Below, in pieces: positions 54,254-62,700 of a DNA stretch of 64,000 bases. This DNA is from Lachnospiraceae bacterium (GTDB lineage Bacteria; Bacillota; Clostridia; Lachnospirales; Lachnospiraceae). The stretch is taken from contig JAGAQJ010000012.1 of the NCBI GenBank assembly GCA_017622845.1, forward strand, positions 62,001 through 126,000. Reading direction: 5' to 3'. Both the position numbers and the translations under genes were made by a program. How positions within the stretch are numbered: the stretch's first letter is position 1; each line of letters opens with the position of its first letter. The notes below the pieces were generated by a model. It searched no databases. It was given only the letters and a program-made list of their open reading frames with translations, and was not told the origin of the DNA.

Positions 54254-54309
54254 GATTTTCCTCCTTTGCCTGCATGCCTTGAATCTTTCAGTTGCTGCGT
54301 TTTCTTACG

Positions 54310-54333
54310 AGGTTTGCAGCGAAGTGCAAACCC
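54310..54333. repeat. Hairpin of a dispersed intergenic element
   Basis: GGTTTGCA, loop GCGAAG and TGCAAACC form a perfect 8-bp stem, flanked on the left by TTTCTTACGAG and on the right by the 14-bp motif. Related stretches occur at 45711-45740 (TTTCTTACGAGACTTACAG) and near 57690-57724. Confidence 0.4.
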
Positions 54334-54336
54334 CTG

Positions 54337-54350
54337 GGCTGAACTGTTGC
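54337..54350 (+). repeat. Copy of dispersed 14-bp motif
   Basis: GGCTGAACTGTTGC, 13 of 14. It sits in the hisF-ung space just past the hairpin. Confidence 0.45.
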
Positions 54351-54380
54351 CTATGGCTTTCCGTTTCTTTACAGAACCAT

Positions 54381-55142
54381 TTACAATCTTACCGAAATTC
54401 CTCTTTCTTTTAAGTACTGCTTCACCTCTTTAATCTCCAGCTCTTTAAAGTGAAATAGTGACGCTGCAAGCGCTGCGTCTGCTTTTCCTGCATCCAGAGC
54501 ATCATAAAAATGTTCTGGTTTTCCTGCTCCGCCGGAGGCAATCACAGGTATGGATACATTTTCGGATACGGTTCTTGTTAATTCAATATCATAACCATTT
54601 TTTGTTCCATCGCAGTCCATACTGGTCAGCAATATTTCACCTGCCCCAAGCTCATTTGCTTTCATCGCCCACTCGACCGCATCAATCCCCATATCGACAC
54701 GTCCGCCGTTTTTATAGATATTCCAGCCGGTTCCATCAGCTCTGCGCTTTGCATCAATCGCAACAACAACGCACTGGCTGCCAAATTTGTCTGCCGCCTC
54801 ACGAATCAGCATCGGATTCATAATGGCTGCACTGTTTACTGCTACCTTATCAGCACCTTCTCTGAGTATTGCTTTGAAATCCTCTACTGTCCTGATGCCG
54901 CCGCCGACCGTAAACGGTATGAATACTTTCTCAGCCACCCTGCGGACCATATCCACCTTAGTCGCACGATTATCCGAAGAAGCTGTAATGTCTAAAAAAA
55001 CGACCTCGTCCGCACCTGCCTTATCATAGGCAGCCGCAATCTCAACAGGGTCCCCTGCATCAATCAGGTTCACGAAATTTACACCCTTTACCACGCGTCC
55101 GTTATTCACATCCAGACATGGAATAATTCTTTTTGTAATCAT
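54381..55142 (-). CDS. hisF: Imidazole glycerol phosphate synthase, cyclase subunit HisF
   Basis: HisF joins PRFAR with ammonia to make IGP and AICAR for histidine and purine synthesis. The catalytic Asp residues lie in [17 protein letters not shown] and [11 protein letters not shown]; the barrel phosphate loops include [13 protein letters not shown] and [13 protein letters not shown]. The 253 residues are normal. Its AICAR product would be a substrate for the formyltransferase at 27.8 kb. It follows hisH with about 43 nt between, and other his genes are outside the window. Confidence 0.97.
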   Translation of the reverse strand: MITKRIIPCLDVNNGRVVKGVNFVNLIDAGDPVEIAAAYDKAGADEVVFLDITASSDNRATKVDMVRRVAEKVFIPFTVGGGIRTVEDFKAILREGADKVAVNSAAIMNPMLIREAADKFGSQCVVVAIDAKRRADGTGWNIYKNGGRVDMGIDAVEWAMKANELGAGEILLTSMDCDGTKNGYDIELTRTVSENVSIPVIASGGAGKPEHFYDALDAGKADAALAASLFHFKELEIKEVKQYLKERGISVRL

Positions 55143-55185
55143 TATTGACCTCCATACGGCTTTGATCCCAAAGAACCAATGCTTC

Positions 55186-55791
55186 CTATAATGCTATAAA
55201 GTTCTTTAATATCTGTAAACCAACATCAGAGCTTTTCTCAGGGTGAAACTGGCAGGCAAACACATTTCCTTTCTCAACAGAGGCATGAACAGGAACTGCA
55301 TACTCTGTCGTTGCCATGACGATTTCCGGCTCCTCCGCCTGTAGATAATAGGAATGTACAAAATAGACATAAGCGTCTTCCGGGATTCCCTTAAAAAGCC
55401 TTCCCTCATTCGGAAATTTAAGAGAATTCCAGCCTATTTGGGGCACCTTAAATCCCATATTATCAGGAATTTTGACTATTTTGCCTTTTAATATTCCTAG
55501 TCCGGCAACTCCCGGAGTTTCCTCACTCGACTCAAACAAAAGTTGTAATCCCAGGCATATCCCAAGAAAAGGCGTTCTGTCAGCTACTACTTTCTTTATA
55601 ACCTCTTCAAGACCATAACCTCGAATCTTTCCCATAGCATCGCCAAAAGCTCCTACCCCCGGAAGTATCACTTTGTCAGCATTTAAAATCCTATCTTTAT
55701 CCCGCGTAATCACTGCTGTTTCGCCCAATGATATCAATGCCTTTTCCACGCTTTTAATATTTCCGGCATCATAATCAATAATCGCTATCAT
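55186..55791 (-). CDS. hisH: Imidazole glycerol phosphate synthase, glutaminase subunit HisH
   Basis: HisH releases ammonia from glutamine for HisF. The nucleophile Cys is in [13 protein letters not shown] and the His-Glu pair in [26 protein letters not shown] and GVGAFGDAM are the other class-I amidotransferase marks. The 201 residues are normal. It lies directly before hisF on the same strand. Confidence 0.97.
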   Translation of the reverse strand: MIAIIDYDAGNIKSVEKALISLGETAVITRDKDRILNADKVILPGVGAFGDAMGKIRGYGLEEVIKKVVADRTPFLGICLGLQLLFESSEETPGVAGLGILKGKIVKIPDNMGFKVPQIGWNSLKFPNEGRLFKGIPEDAYVYFVHSYYLQAEEPEIVMATTEYAVPVHASVEKGNVFACQFHPEKSSDVGLQILKNFIAL

Positions 55792-55805
55792 ACCGCCACC
55801 TGCCT

Positions 55806-55819
55806 TTCTGAACTGTTAC
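55806..55819 (+). repeat. Copy of dispersed 14-bp motif
   Basis: TTCTGAACTGTTAC, 12 of 14, just upstream of hisH. Confidence 0.35.
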
Positions 55820-55852
55820 GATTTGTAAGGTCATAGCAACGCTCTTCCTGAC

Positions 55853-57619
55853 TCATTGCTGAATTTCTGATACAATATCATTCAAAGCAATCGTATATGA
55901 TAACGCATCATCATTGTTAATCAGTTCTCTTGCTCCCTCTTCATCAAGACCATATTTTGCTTCCAGTGTGTTCAGAATCTTTGTCTTTATGGCATCAGCT
56001 TCCTCCATGACACCATATTTTTCCGCATCTGCATTAATATAGTCATAAACAGCCACTCCCTGAAGCAGTGCATCAAGGGCTTCCACCTCGCGTCCCATCT
56101 TCAAATTAATCTGATAAGAATCATATCGGCGCTGAAGCTTTAAGAGAACCTCGCTTCTCGCCTTGATGAGTCCGTCTGATTTGCTTTCGTCCAGTTCCAT
56201 GCCATAGGTAGCCTGATATACTGTCTTGTAGTCCTGCTGATAATATGCATTTCTTGCTGACTGCAAAAAGCTTTGTGTTGACAGGACATTCGTTGCAACA
56301 ATCACCGCTGTGCCTACTGTTATGCCAAACACTGCTACAGCCGCAATTTTCTTAGGAGGAATACGTTTTACATTTTTGGGTGCTTCTGCTTCCTGCTTTG
56401 CTTTTTTCGCAGCAAGCTTCTTTTCCTTTTCAGCCTGCTTCTCTTTCTTTTTCTGTGCTGCAAGCTCGGCTTTTGCCTTTTGGGAAGCTTCCTTCTCCTC
56501 AGCCTTCTCCTTTTTTGCTTCCTCCCTGGCAAGTTTATCCTGCTCCTTCTTGGTTAGGTTCTCCTGCTTCTTCGCCTCTTTTGCTTCCTTCTCGGCGGCA
56601 AGCTCCTCTTCGGTCGGTTCAGGAACCAAATCCTCGGTCAATAGATTAAAGAACTTGCCCAATTTTCCAACCTTTTTCGGATTTTCCGTCTCTGAATCCG
56701 CAGAAGCGTTTTTCTTCTTTCGCGATGCCTTCCTGCTCTTTTTGCCGGTATCAATACCAGCTCCGGATTCTATGCCCGCTCCGGTCTTTCCTTTTCCGGA
56801 CAAATGTTTCGGCATCTCGGGAAGCGGCACGCCTCCGTTATCCTCATTGCCATGCTCTATGCCTGCATGAACGGATGCTGCCTCATCATCTGCCATCTGA
56901 TTGAGCAAATCCATCATATCATCCTGTATCGGCTCATTGTTGTCCGACTTTTTCAGCATATCATTAATCTCTGCAAGCTCTGCATCATCATCAAGCATGC
57001 TCAATACATCATCAAGACTATCATCATCATCAATAGACAGCCCGTCTTTCATGCCTGTGTTCCCCAATATGTCCGGCTCATCTGATATATCGGCAGCCTT
57101 GGACATATTGCCTGACTCCAATTCCGGTTCTTCATCGGGAATTTCCGGTATGTCTATGTCCTCCAGTCCAAACTTCAATTCTTCATCGGGAATTTCCGAC
57201 ACATCGATGTCTCCAAGATCAAATTCCGGTTCTTCATCGGGAATTTCCGGTATATCCATATCTCCTAATTCAAACTCCGGTTCTTCCGAATCAGGCTTCA
57301 ATTCCGGCTCTGCATGGATCTCCGCGTCGGGCAGCTCAACATCAGCGGCTTCTGCTGTTTCATTAACATCAGGCAAAAATTCATCAATTGTAAGTTCTTC
57401 TGCTGCTTCCGGCTCCAGCACTTCTCCCTCTACTCTCGGCAGTTCAACCGGCTCTAACGCATTTTCCGTTACAGCTGATTCTTCCGGCGTAGCTGTATCC
57501 TCCTCCCCGAATATATCTTCAATGGTAACATCATCCTGCACTTCATCCATGGATTCTGCTGTCTTTGACTCCGCTGTTTCCTCAAGCAAATTATCTAAGT
57601 AATTTTCTTCTGTACTCAT
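55853..57619 (-). CDS. Acidic single-pass membrane protein with repeats
   Basis: A 588-residue protein I cannot place in a family. Residues 1-315 are very acidic, with three 17-residue repeats (each ending EIPD) at about 110-166. Residues 320-420 are a K/E/A-rich predicted coiled coil. One hydrophobic helix at about 421-444 (VAVFGITVGTAVIVATNV) is followed by an outside portion of about 145 residues that resembles a helical repeat. The topology suggests a cytoplasmic acidic arm and an external domain. The ATG at 57619 follows GGAGGG. It lies next to a sirtuin-like gene and cheV. Confidence 0.8.
   Translation of the reverse strand: MSTEENYLDNLLEETAESKTAESMDEVQDDVTIEDIFGEEDTATPEESAVTENALEPVELPRVEGEVLEPEAAEELTIDEFLPDVNETAEAADVELPDAEIHAEPELKPDSEEPEFELGDMDIPEIPDEEPEFDLGDIDVSEIPDEELKFGLEDIDIPEIPDEEPELESGNMSKAADISDEPDILGNTGMKDGLSIDDDDSLDDVLSMLDDDAELAEINDMLKKSDNNEPIQDDMMDLLNQMADDEAASVHAGIEHGNEDNGGVPLPEMPKHLSGKGKTGAGIESGAGIDTGKKSRKASRKKKNASADSETENPKKVGKLGKFFNLLTEDLVPEPTEEELAAEKEAKEAKKQENLTKKEQDKLAREEAKKEKAEEKEASQKAKAELAAQKKKEKQAEKEKKLAAKKAKQEAEAPKNVKRIPPKKIAAVAVFGITVGTAVIVATNVLSTQSFLQSARNAYYQQDYKTVYQATYGMELDESKSDGLIKARSEVLLKLQRRYDSYQINLKMGREVEALDALLQGVAVYDYINADAEKYGVMEEADAIKTKILNTLEAKYGLDEEGARELINNDDALSYTIALNDIVSEIQQ
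57131..57283 (-). repeat. 51-bp coding repeat, three units
   Basis: TTCATCGGGAATTTCCG recurs at 57131, 57182 and 57233, an exact 51-bp period, encoding the 17-residue EIPD units of the acidic protein. Confidence 0.85.
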
Positions 57620-57710
57620 GATAATCCCTCCGTCCTTCTTATCTTTCCACTTAATAAACACTCAGGCATGTCCTTGCTGCAAATACAGAATACGCCGCTG
57701 CAAACCTCCG

Positions 57711-57724
57711 GGCTGAGCTGCTGC
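57711..57724 (+). repeat. Weak copy of dispersed 14-bp motif
   Basis: GGCTGAGCTGCTGC, 11 of 14, in the space between the acidic-protein gene and the sirtuin-like gene. Confidence 0.3.
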
Positions 57725-57750
57725 CTGAATATCCATGGCATTCCTGCACA

Positions 57751-58557
57751 TTATTGACATCCATATAAAAAGTCAATCGCATTCATACCGATACTAATTC
57801 CTTTATCACTTAACTCCTCTGTCATCTGATACAAAGAACCGTTTATTCGAAAAAAACTTGCCTTCTTATTATAATATGCTGCCTTTTCAAATGGCCATCT
57901 TATAATATTCGGAAGGTTCATCTCCACCCCCAGCTCCAATACACAAAGCTTCTTATTTAATGTCAATTGCAGCCATTTTGTGTATTTTTCCCACTGCGGC
58001 TGATAGCCTTCCTCTACATAATTGCGCTCACATAATATATTATTAAAAGCTAATGGTTTCCCACAAACAGGACATTTGGGAATCTCAAGCGAATCCAACC
58101 CTACCCCGTCCAAAATAGCCTGATTTACCAAATTCGAAAATTCTTCTGCCGGGTAAAGCTTTGTACAGCACTTTTCACTGCACTGGAACATCTTATAATT
58201 TCCGCAGGGCTCAACCAGCCTCTCCAAGTCAAAAGCGGCCTTCTTGATATTTTCATCGATACAGGTCGTAATGATAAAGTAATTCTTATCTTTTATCAGT
58301 TCGTAAAGCCTTTTGTATGCTTCTATCAGTCTTCCGTCATTATGTTCCAAAAGATATCTCTTCTCTAAAAAGGGAACGGTCCATTCCAGTAACGGATTTA
58401 TATCTACTTCCTCAAGCGCAGACATCAGCTTCGGAAATTTATTGATATCCGTAAAGCTCTCATTAAATTCCTCACCAATGCCGACAAGCACCATTTCTGC
58501 ATCTGCAAGCTTTTCCATTAAAATCTTCTGCTTTTCTGTCAATTCCGTCTTATCCAT
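57751..58557 (-). CDS. Sirtuin-like protein lacking usual catalytic residues
   Basis: The 268 residues follow the order of a SIR2-type NAD-binding protein: a Gly-rich first turn (VLVGIGEEFN, residues 23-32), TTCIDENIKKAAFD (97-110) where most have TQNID, then VEPCGNYKMFQC (115-126) where most have ELHG, and a zinc-type Cys set (C126, C130/131, C162, C165, C176). A later VLELGVEMNLP corresponds to the usual GTSLxVxP. Asn of NID is Cys99 and the catalytic His is Cys118, so a classical deacylase is unlikely; an NAD-binding or altered role is inferred. Cheap alternative: a divergent active enzyme. AGATGGA precedes the ATG. Confidence 0.7.
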   Translation of the reverse strand: MDKTELTEKQKILMEKLADAEMVLVGIGEEFNESFTDINKFPKLMSALEEVDINPLLEWTVPFLEKRYLLEHNDGRLIEAYKRLYELIKDKNYFIITTCIDENIKKAAFDLERLVEPCGNYKMFQCSEKCCTKLYPAEEFSNLVNQAILDGVGLDSLEIPKCPVCGKPLAFNNILCERNYVEEGYQPQWEKYTKWLQLTLNKKLCVLELGVEMNLPNIIRWPFEKAAYYNKKASFFRINGSLYQMTEELSDKGISIGMNAIDFLYGCQ

Positions 58558-58606
58558 TCCATCTCCAACTTATCAGAGCCGGGCATTTATCCCGGCTCTA
58601 TCCCTT

Positions 58607-59503
58607 TTATTTTGCAAGCAATTCATCAATAACCTTTACAAGATTTCCAATTTCAGGTTTTGACAACTGGGCATCTGCTCCCAAATCCTCGCCTTTTCTT
58701 CTCATTTCTTCATTCACAAGCGAAGAGAAAATAATTACCGGTATTTGCTTTGTTTCATCATCCGATTTAACAAGCTTTGTCAAACGATGTCCATCCATAA
58801 GAGGCATCTCAATATCCGTAATCAAAAGTTTCACTTCTTTATCAAGAACACCTGCCTCTTTGCACTTTGTTATGTATTCCCATGCTTCCTGACCATTCTC
58901 AGCCTTAATAATATTGTCATATCCGGCTTTCTTAAGAGAGTCAACAATCAGCTTTCTAAGCAATGAGGAATCCTCCGCAATCAGAATTGGAATTTCTACT
59001 TCCGGTCTTGACCCAAGCGCTTCGATCTCTGTCACCTTTAAGCCTGTCTCAGGATTGATGTCGGTTATAATCTTCTCAAAGTCAAGGATAATAATCAGCT
59101 TTCCATCAATCTTGATAATACCTGTAGAAATACCATCCTCCGCTGTTGTCACAGTAGCGCCGGGTTTGATAATATCAACCCATGAAACTCTGTGTATGCC
59201 CACAACAGAATCCACATGAAATGCAATATCAAGTTTGTTAAAGCTTGTGATAATAAATAAGCCACCCGGCTGAGACTGACCTCTCTGCAGACAATTACGC
59301 AAATCAATTGCAGTAATCATCGTATCACGCGGCATAAAAATACCCTCTACACTCGGGTGTGCATTCGGCACAGGCGTTACCGGTGAATACGGAATAATCT
59401 CACGAATCTTTGCCACATTGATTCCATAAGAATTTCCATCCACCACAAATTCCAATACTTCTAATTCATTTGTTCCGTTTTCCAAGAGAATCTTAGTCTC
59501 CAT
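58607..59503 (-). CDS. cheV: Chemotaxis coupling protein CheV (CheW plus receiver)
   Basis: CheV links receptors to CheA and is adjusted by phosphorylation. Residues 1-155 are a CheW-like domain (VLEFVVDGNSYGINVAKIREII); residues 170-298 are a receiver domain with acidic pocket (IAEDSS), phosphorylated Asp230 in LLITDIEMPLMDG, and the late Lys in LSKPE. The ATG at 59503 after GGAGG gives 298 residues; a longer upstream reading runs through a hairpin and the promoter region. It precedes the sirtuin-like gene by 49 nt. Confidence 0.95.
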   Translation of the reverse strand: METKILLENGTNELEVLEFVVDGNSYGINVAKIREIIPYSPVTPVPNAHPSVEGIFMPRDTMITAIDLRNCLQRGQSQPGGLFIITSFNKLDIAFHVDSVVGIHRVSWVDIIKPGATVTTAEDGISTGIIKIDGKLIIILDFEKIITDINPETGLKVTEIEALGSRPEVEIPILIAEDSSLLRKLIVDSLKKAGYDNIIKAENGQEAWEYITKCKEAGVLDKEVKLLITDIEMPLMDGHRLTKLVKSDDETKQIPVIIFSSLVNEEMRRKGEDLGADAQLSKPEIGNLVKVIDELLAK

Positions 59504-59527
59504 ATTAAACCTCCATTCTACCAGATA

Positions 59528-59555
59528 ATTAAAAATGAATTTCTTCATTTTTAAT
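59528..59555 (-). ncRNA. Leader hairpin of cheV with GAAA tetraloop
   Basis: ATTAAAAATGAA and TTCATTTTTAAT form a perfect 12-bp stem closed by GAAA on the minus strand. It lies 25-52 nt before the cheV ATG, inside the predicted mRNA leader. The AU-rich stem could affect mRNA stability or be temperature-sensitive. Confidence 0.45.
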
Positions 59556-59596
59556 CTCTTTATCATCACTGCTTTGCAGAACATTTATTTCTATCA

Positions 59597-59626
59597 ATTA
59601 TATCATATATGTATCTATAATTACAA
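59597..59626 (-). promoter_or_regulatory. Promoter of cheV
   Basis: TTGTAA (59621-59626), an 18-nt spacer and TATAAT (59597-59602) on the minus strand. It starts the transcription of cheV and probably the two genes after it. Confidence 0.65.
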
Positions 59627-59675
59627 ATATTTTCAGAAAATTTTTGCAGCAATGTATTACAATCCTGCTGCCGGA

Positions 59676-60434
59676 TTACTTCAGCTTCGCTGTACAGCTT
59701 CCCTTATCTGACGAGATGTGAAGAGTCAAAGCAGACACGTCTTCTTCTGTCATATCATCTATCTCTGCCACTGCTACTACGTCGGCTGTCTCGCCGGCCG
59801 GTATCGTATCTATGTAGGTCGCCAGATCATTTGCGAGCAGCGTACTAAGCGCTGTCACGGAATCGGTATCATTGATTGTCATGCGAAGCGTCAGGTTACT
59901 GTCAAACAGATCACAGTCAACGTCCTCTTCTGTATTTCCCTCAAGATCGAAATGAACTACCAGAAGCTTCTTTCCTTCTGCGGCATCTAAACGAAAACCT
60001 GAGCTATCCTGCGGATAAGAATCACAGATTTCAAAGGATTGATACCAGAGTACCAAATCATCAATTCCAAGCTCTGCTGCAAAATCAACCTCATCTGCCG
60101 GCAGTATCTCCCCCGTCTCAGTCTGTCCGTTTTCCTTTTCCCCTTCTTCGGACATTCCTGTTTGCGGAACATTCTCTGCCGGGGATATGTCCTCAGCATT
60201 CTCCGTCTGTGTTTCTTCCTCAGCCTGCTCCTGTTCTGCTGCTCTTGCAGCCGCCACTTCCTCATCGCTTACTATTTTATAATCATAGTTCGGTGAGTAC
60301 TTCAGCAATAATGCTGCCGCATATTCTGCAATCATATCAGACTGCTCCGCCGTAAGCTCCGGCATGGAATCCACGCATCCGGTCAGCAGCACTGCTGAAG
60401 CTGCCAAAATTCCTAAAATTTTCCCCTTTTTCAA
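59676..60434 (-). CDS. Lipoprotein of unknown function
   Basis: A 252-residue secreted lipoprotein. The signal MKKGKILGILAASAVLLTGC ends in the lipobox LLTG-C. Residues 60-125 are a low-complexity linker rich in E, Q, A and T. The C-terminal 130 residues (LVVHFDLEGNTEEDVDCDLF, MTINDTDSVTALSTLLANDL, AVAEIDDMTEEDVSALTL) have the immunoglobulin-like layout of DUF4352/DUF5067-type domains. It follows the sensor kinase gene with about 15 nt between, so it may be part of that regulatory unit. Confidence 0.82.
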   Translation of the reverse strand: MKKGKILGILAASAVLLTGCVDSMPELTAEQSDMIAEYAAALLLKYSPNYDYKIVSDEEVAAARAAEQEQAEEETQTENAEDISPAENVPQTGMSEEGEKENGQTETGEILPADEVDFAAELGIDDLVLWYQSFEICDSYPQDSSGFRLDAAEGKKLLVVHFDLEGNTEEDVDCDLFDSNLTLRMTINDTDSVTALSTLLANDLATYIDTIPAGETADVVAVAEIDDMTEEDVSALTLHISSDKGSCTAKLK

Positions 60435-60448
60435 AACTGCACCTCCGT

Positions 60449-61927
60449 TTATTTTGTCTCAAGCTCAAACCAGAACTCTACGCCATTCGTATAATTAATC
60501 ACACCATACTGCTGATTCATGGACTCCATAATCGCCTTTACGATGGATAATCCTACTCCGCTGCCGCCATACTCACGCGTTCTTGCCTTATCTACCTTAT
60601 AAAACTTCTCCCATATATGCGGAAGAGATTCCTCCGGTATCGGCTCTCCGGTGTTAAACACGCTCACACGTACCCGGTTGGCATTTTCTGCCTCGATAAG
60701 CCTGTACCTTATCTCTATAATTTTGTCGCCGTCCACATGATTCATGGCATTGCTGAAAAAGTTTCTGACAACTTCCTCCGTCTTAAATTCATCTGCCCAC
60801 ACATAAATCGGCTCCTGCTTTTCATGCTTTACATTGACCTCATTTTGATGAATCAATATCTCTGCCGACGTGATGAAATTGCTGACCAGAGCCACAACGT
60901 CAAACCGTTCCATTGTAACAACATCATTTCCAAACTCAAGCTGATTTAAGTCAAGGAGCTTCTTGACCATGTTGTTCATCTTTCCGGCTTCATCCATAAT
61001 GACATCACAGTAAAAATCTCTGCTTTCGGCATCATCGTCATTCACACACTCCTTAAGTCCCTCTGCATAGCCTTGGATAAGGGCAATCGGCGTCTTAAGC
61101 TCATGCGAAACATTGGATAAAAACTCCTTCCGCATCTCATCAATCTGCTCTTTTTTCTCTATATCACGTTTCAGCTCGTTGTTTGCAGTTTTCAGTTCTG
61201 ATATCGTCTTCTCCAATGTACTTGACAGCTCATTCATGTGTTCGCCCAGCAAATCAATCTCGTTTTGACCGCGGCTTTCATACTTTGTCTCAAAGTTCAG
61301 CTTAGTCATCTTTTCTGATATTTCCTTAAGCTCCATAATCGGCTTCGTGATTCGCGTTGTCACAAACCATATCAAAACCGCGCTGATAACTGTTGCCAAA
61401 AGCCCTACATATGCCAAAAAGCGGTTGGATATCTTCACGCTGTCGCGTATGCTTTCCAGCGGAGAACGAATCAGAAATAAATTGCCATTATCAAGCACGC
61501 CCCACATTTCAAGATACTCTGTAGCAGTCAGCTTATCCATAGCTGTCGCCAGATAATACTTATCACTTTTATCCAGATATTCGATATCCTTATCAGGATT
61601 AAAATAATTGTCATAAAGCCGGCTCAGCATCTTTTCAATATCTCTTGTGCTGGATTTAATCGTATTGGATTCCGCATCAATGACCAGAATACTGATATTG
61701 TAAGCATCACAGGTCTTGCGCAGCTCCAGGTCAAATTCCTCCGATGAGATATTGCCGTTTGATGCGGCTTCATTAATCCGCACATATGCGTCGCCTATAG
61801 CATGCTTTTTATTTTGTATATAAAAATTTTCCAAAAAACTGCTGTTGATAATCCAACACAAAATAATGGTTCCTGCCATGACAGAAATAAAAATAAAGGC
61901 TATTTGCTGTTTAATAGAACGCTTCAT
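60449..61927 (-). CDS. Sensor histidine kinase with HAMP domain
   Basis: A 492-residue transmembrane kinase: helices at about 8-30 and 168-190, an external sensor part between, and HAMP (RITKPIMELKEISEKM). The phosphorylated His275 is in FLSNVSHELKTPIAL; the N box is NFFSNAMNHV, the G box is GGSGVGLSIVKAIME. It is the second gene after the response regulator, with 15 nt between. The likely cue is a cell-envelope condition, by analogy with this domain layout. Confidence 0.93.
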   Translation of the reverse strand: MKRSIKQQIAFIFISVMAGTIILCWIINSSFLENFYIQNKKHAIGDAYVRINEAASNGNISSEEFDLELRKTCDAYNISILVIDAESNTIKSSTRDIEKMLSRLYDNYFNPDKDIEYLDKSDKYYLATAMDKLTATEYLEMWGVLDNGNLFLIRSPLESIRDSVKISNRFLAYVGLLATVISAVLIWFVTTRITKPIMELKEISEKMTKLNFETKYESRGQNEIDLLGEHMNELSSTLEKTISELKTANNELKRDIEKKEQIDEMRKEFLSNVSHELKTPIALIQGYAEGLKECVNDDDAESRDFYCDVIMDEAGKMNNMVKKLLDLNQLEFGNDVVTMERFDVVALVSNFITSAEILIHQNEVNVKHEKQEPIYVWADEFKTEEVVRNFFSNAMNHVDGDKIIEIRYRLIEAENANRVRVSVFNTGEPIPEESLPHIWEKFYKVDKARTREYGGSGVGLSIVKAIMESMNQQYGVINYTNGVEFWFELETK

Positions 61928-61942
61928 ATTTTTCCCCGCACC

Positions 61943-62617
61943 CTACGCCTCAAATTTATAGCCCATTCCCCAGACAGTCTTAATCAGGTCGCCCTTTTCT
62001 CCCATCTTGCTTCTGAGTTTCTTGACATGGGTGTCAATTGTCCTGGCATCACCAAAATAATCATAATTCCACACACTGTTGAGAATCTTCTCTCTTGACA
62101 GTGCGATTCCCTTATTTTCCATAAAATAAGTCAGCAGTTCAAATTCCTTAAAGCTCAAATCAATTGTTTTCCCATCAATCGTCACTACATGGGCTGCCTT
62201 GTCTATTGATATTCCTCCGCATTCAATCACCACATCTTCCGCCACCTGAGCTGTTCTGCGGAGAATTGCTTCAACCCTTGCTACCAGTATCTTCGGACTG
62301 AAGGGTTTTGCGATATACTCATCTACTCCAAGCTGGAAGCCTTGCAGCTCGTCCCTCTCATCCGTGCGCGCCGTAAGCATAATAATCGGGACTTTTGAAT
62401 AGCTTCTTATCTCCCTGCATACCTGCCAGCCATCCATTTTAGGCATCATGACATCAAGTATGATTAATGCGATATCCTGATTCGCAAAAAATACATCAAG
62501 CGCCTCACTTCCGTCTCCTGCTTCGAGCACTTCATAATTCTGTTTCACAAGGAAATCCTTTACCAGCTTTCTCATTCTGCTCTCATCGTCAACTACAAGT
62601 ACCTTGAGCTTATTCAT
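61943..62617 (-). CDS. OmpR/PhoB-family response regulator
   Basis: A receiver domain with phosphorylated Asp55 (LIILDVMMPKMDG), Lys104 in YIAKPFSP, and the D10/D11 acidic pair, followed by a winged-helix DNA-binding domain (LSFKEFELLTYFMENKG, TIDTHVKKLRSKM, TVWGMGYKFEA). The 224 residues are typical. It precedes its kinase and is the first gene of the three-gene unit with the lipoprotein. Confidence 0.95.
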   Translation of the reverse strand: MNKLKVLVVDDESRMRKLVKDFLVKQNYEVLEAGDGSEALDVFFANQDIALIILDVMMPKMDGWQVCREIRSYSKVPIIMLTARTDERDELQGFQLGVDEYIAKPFSPKILVARVEAILRRTAQVAEDVVIECGGISIDKAAHVVTIDGKTIDLSFKEFELLTYFMENKGIALSREKILNSVWNYDYFGDARTIDTHVKKLRSKMGEKGDLIKTVWGMGYKFEA

Positions 62618-62700
62618 ACCAAAATCATATCCTTTCCACTTCTGTCTTTTTACTATCGTAGCATCTAATTATGAAAATTGTGTGAAACTATGGTTTTGTA

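Noticed and set aside
54381-55791. T-box or histidine attenuator before hisH-hisF
   Set aside because: No T-box sequence, His-rich leader peptide or terminator hairpin was seen upstream.
56310-57602. Plus-strand frames rich in Ser and Phe opposite the acidic protein
   Set aside because: They are the complement of acidic and K/E-rich codons and have no ribosome site.
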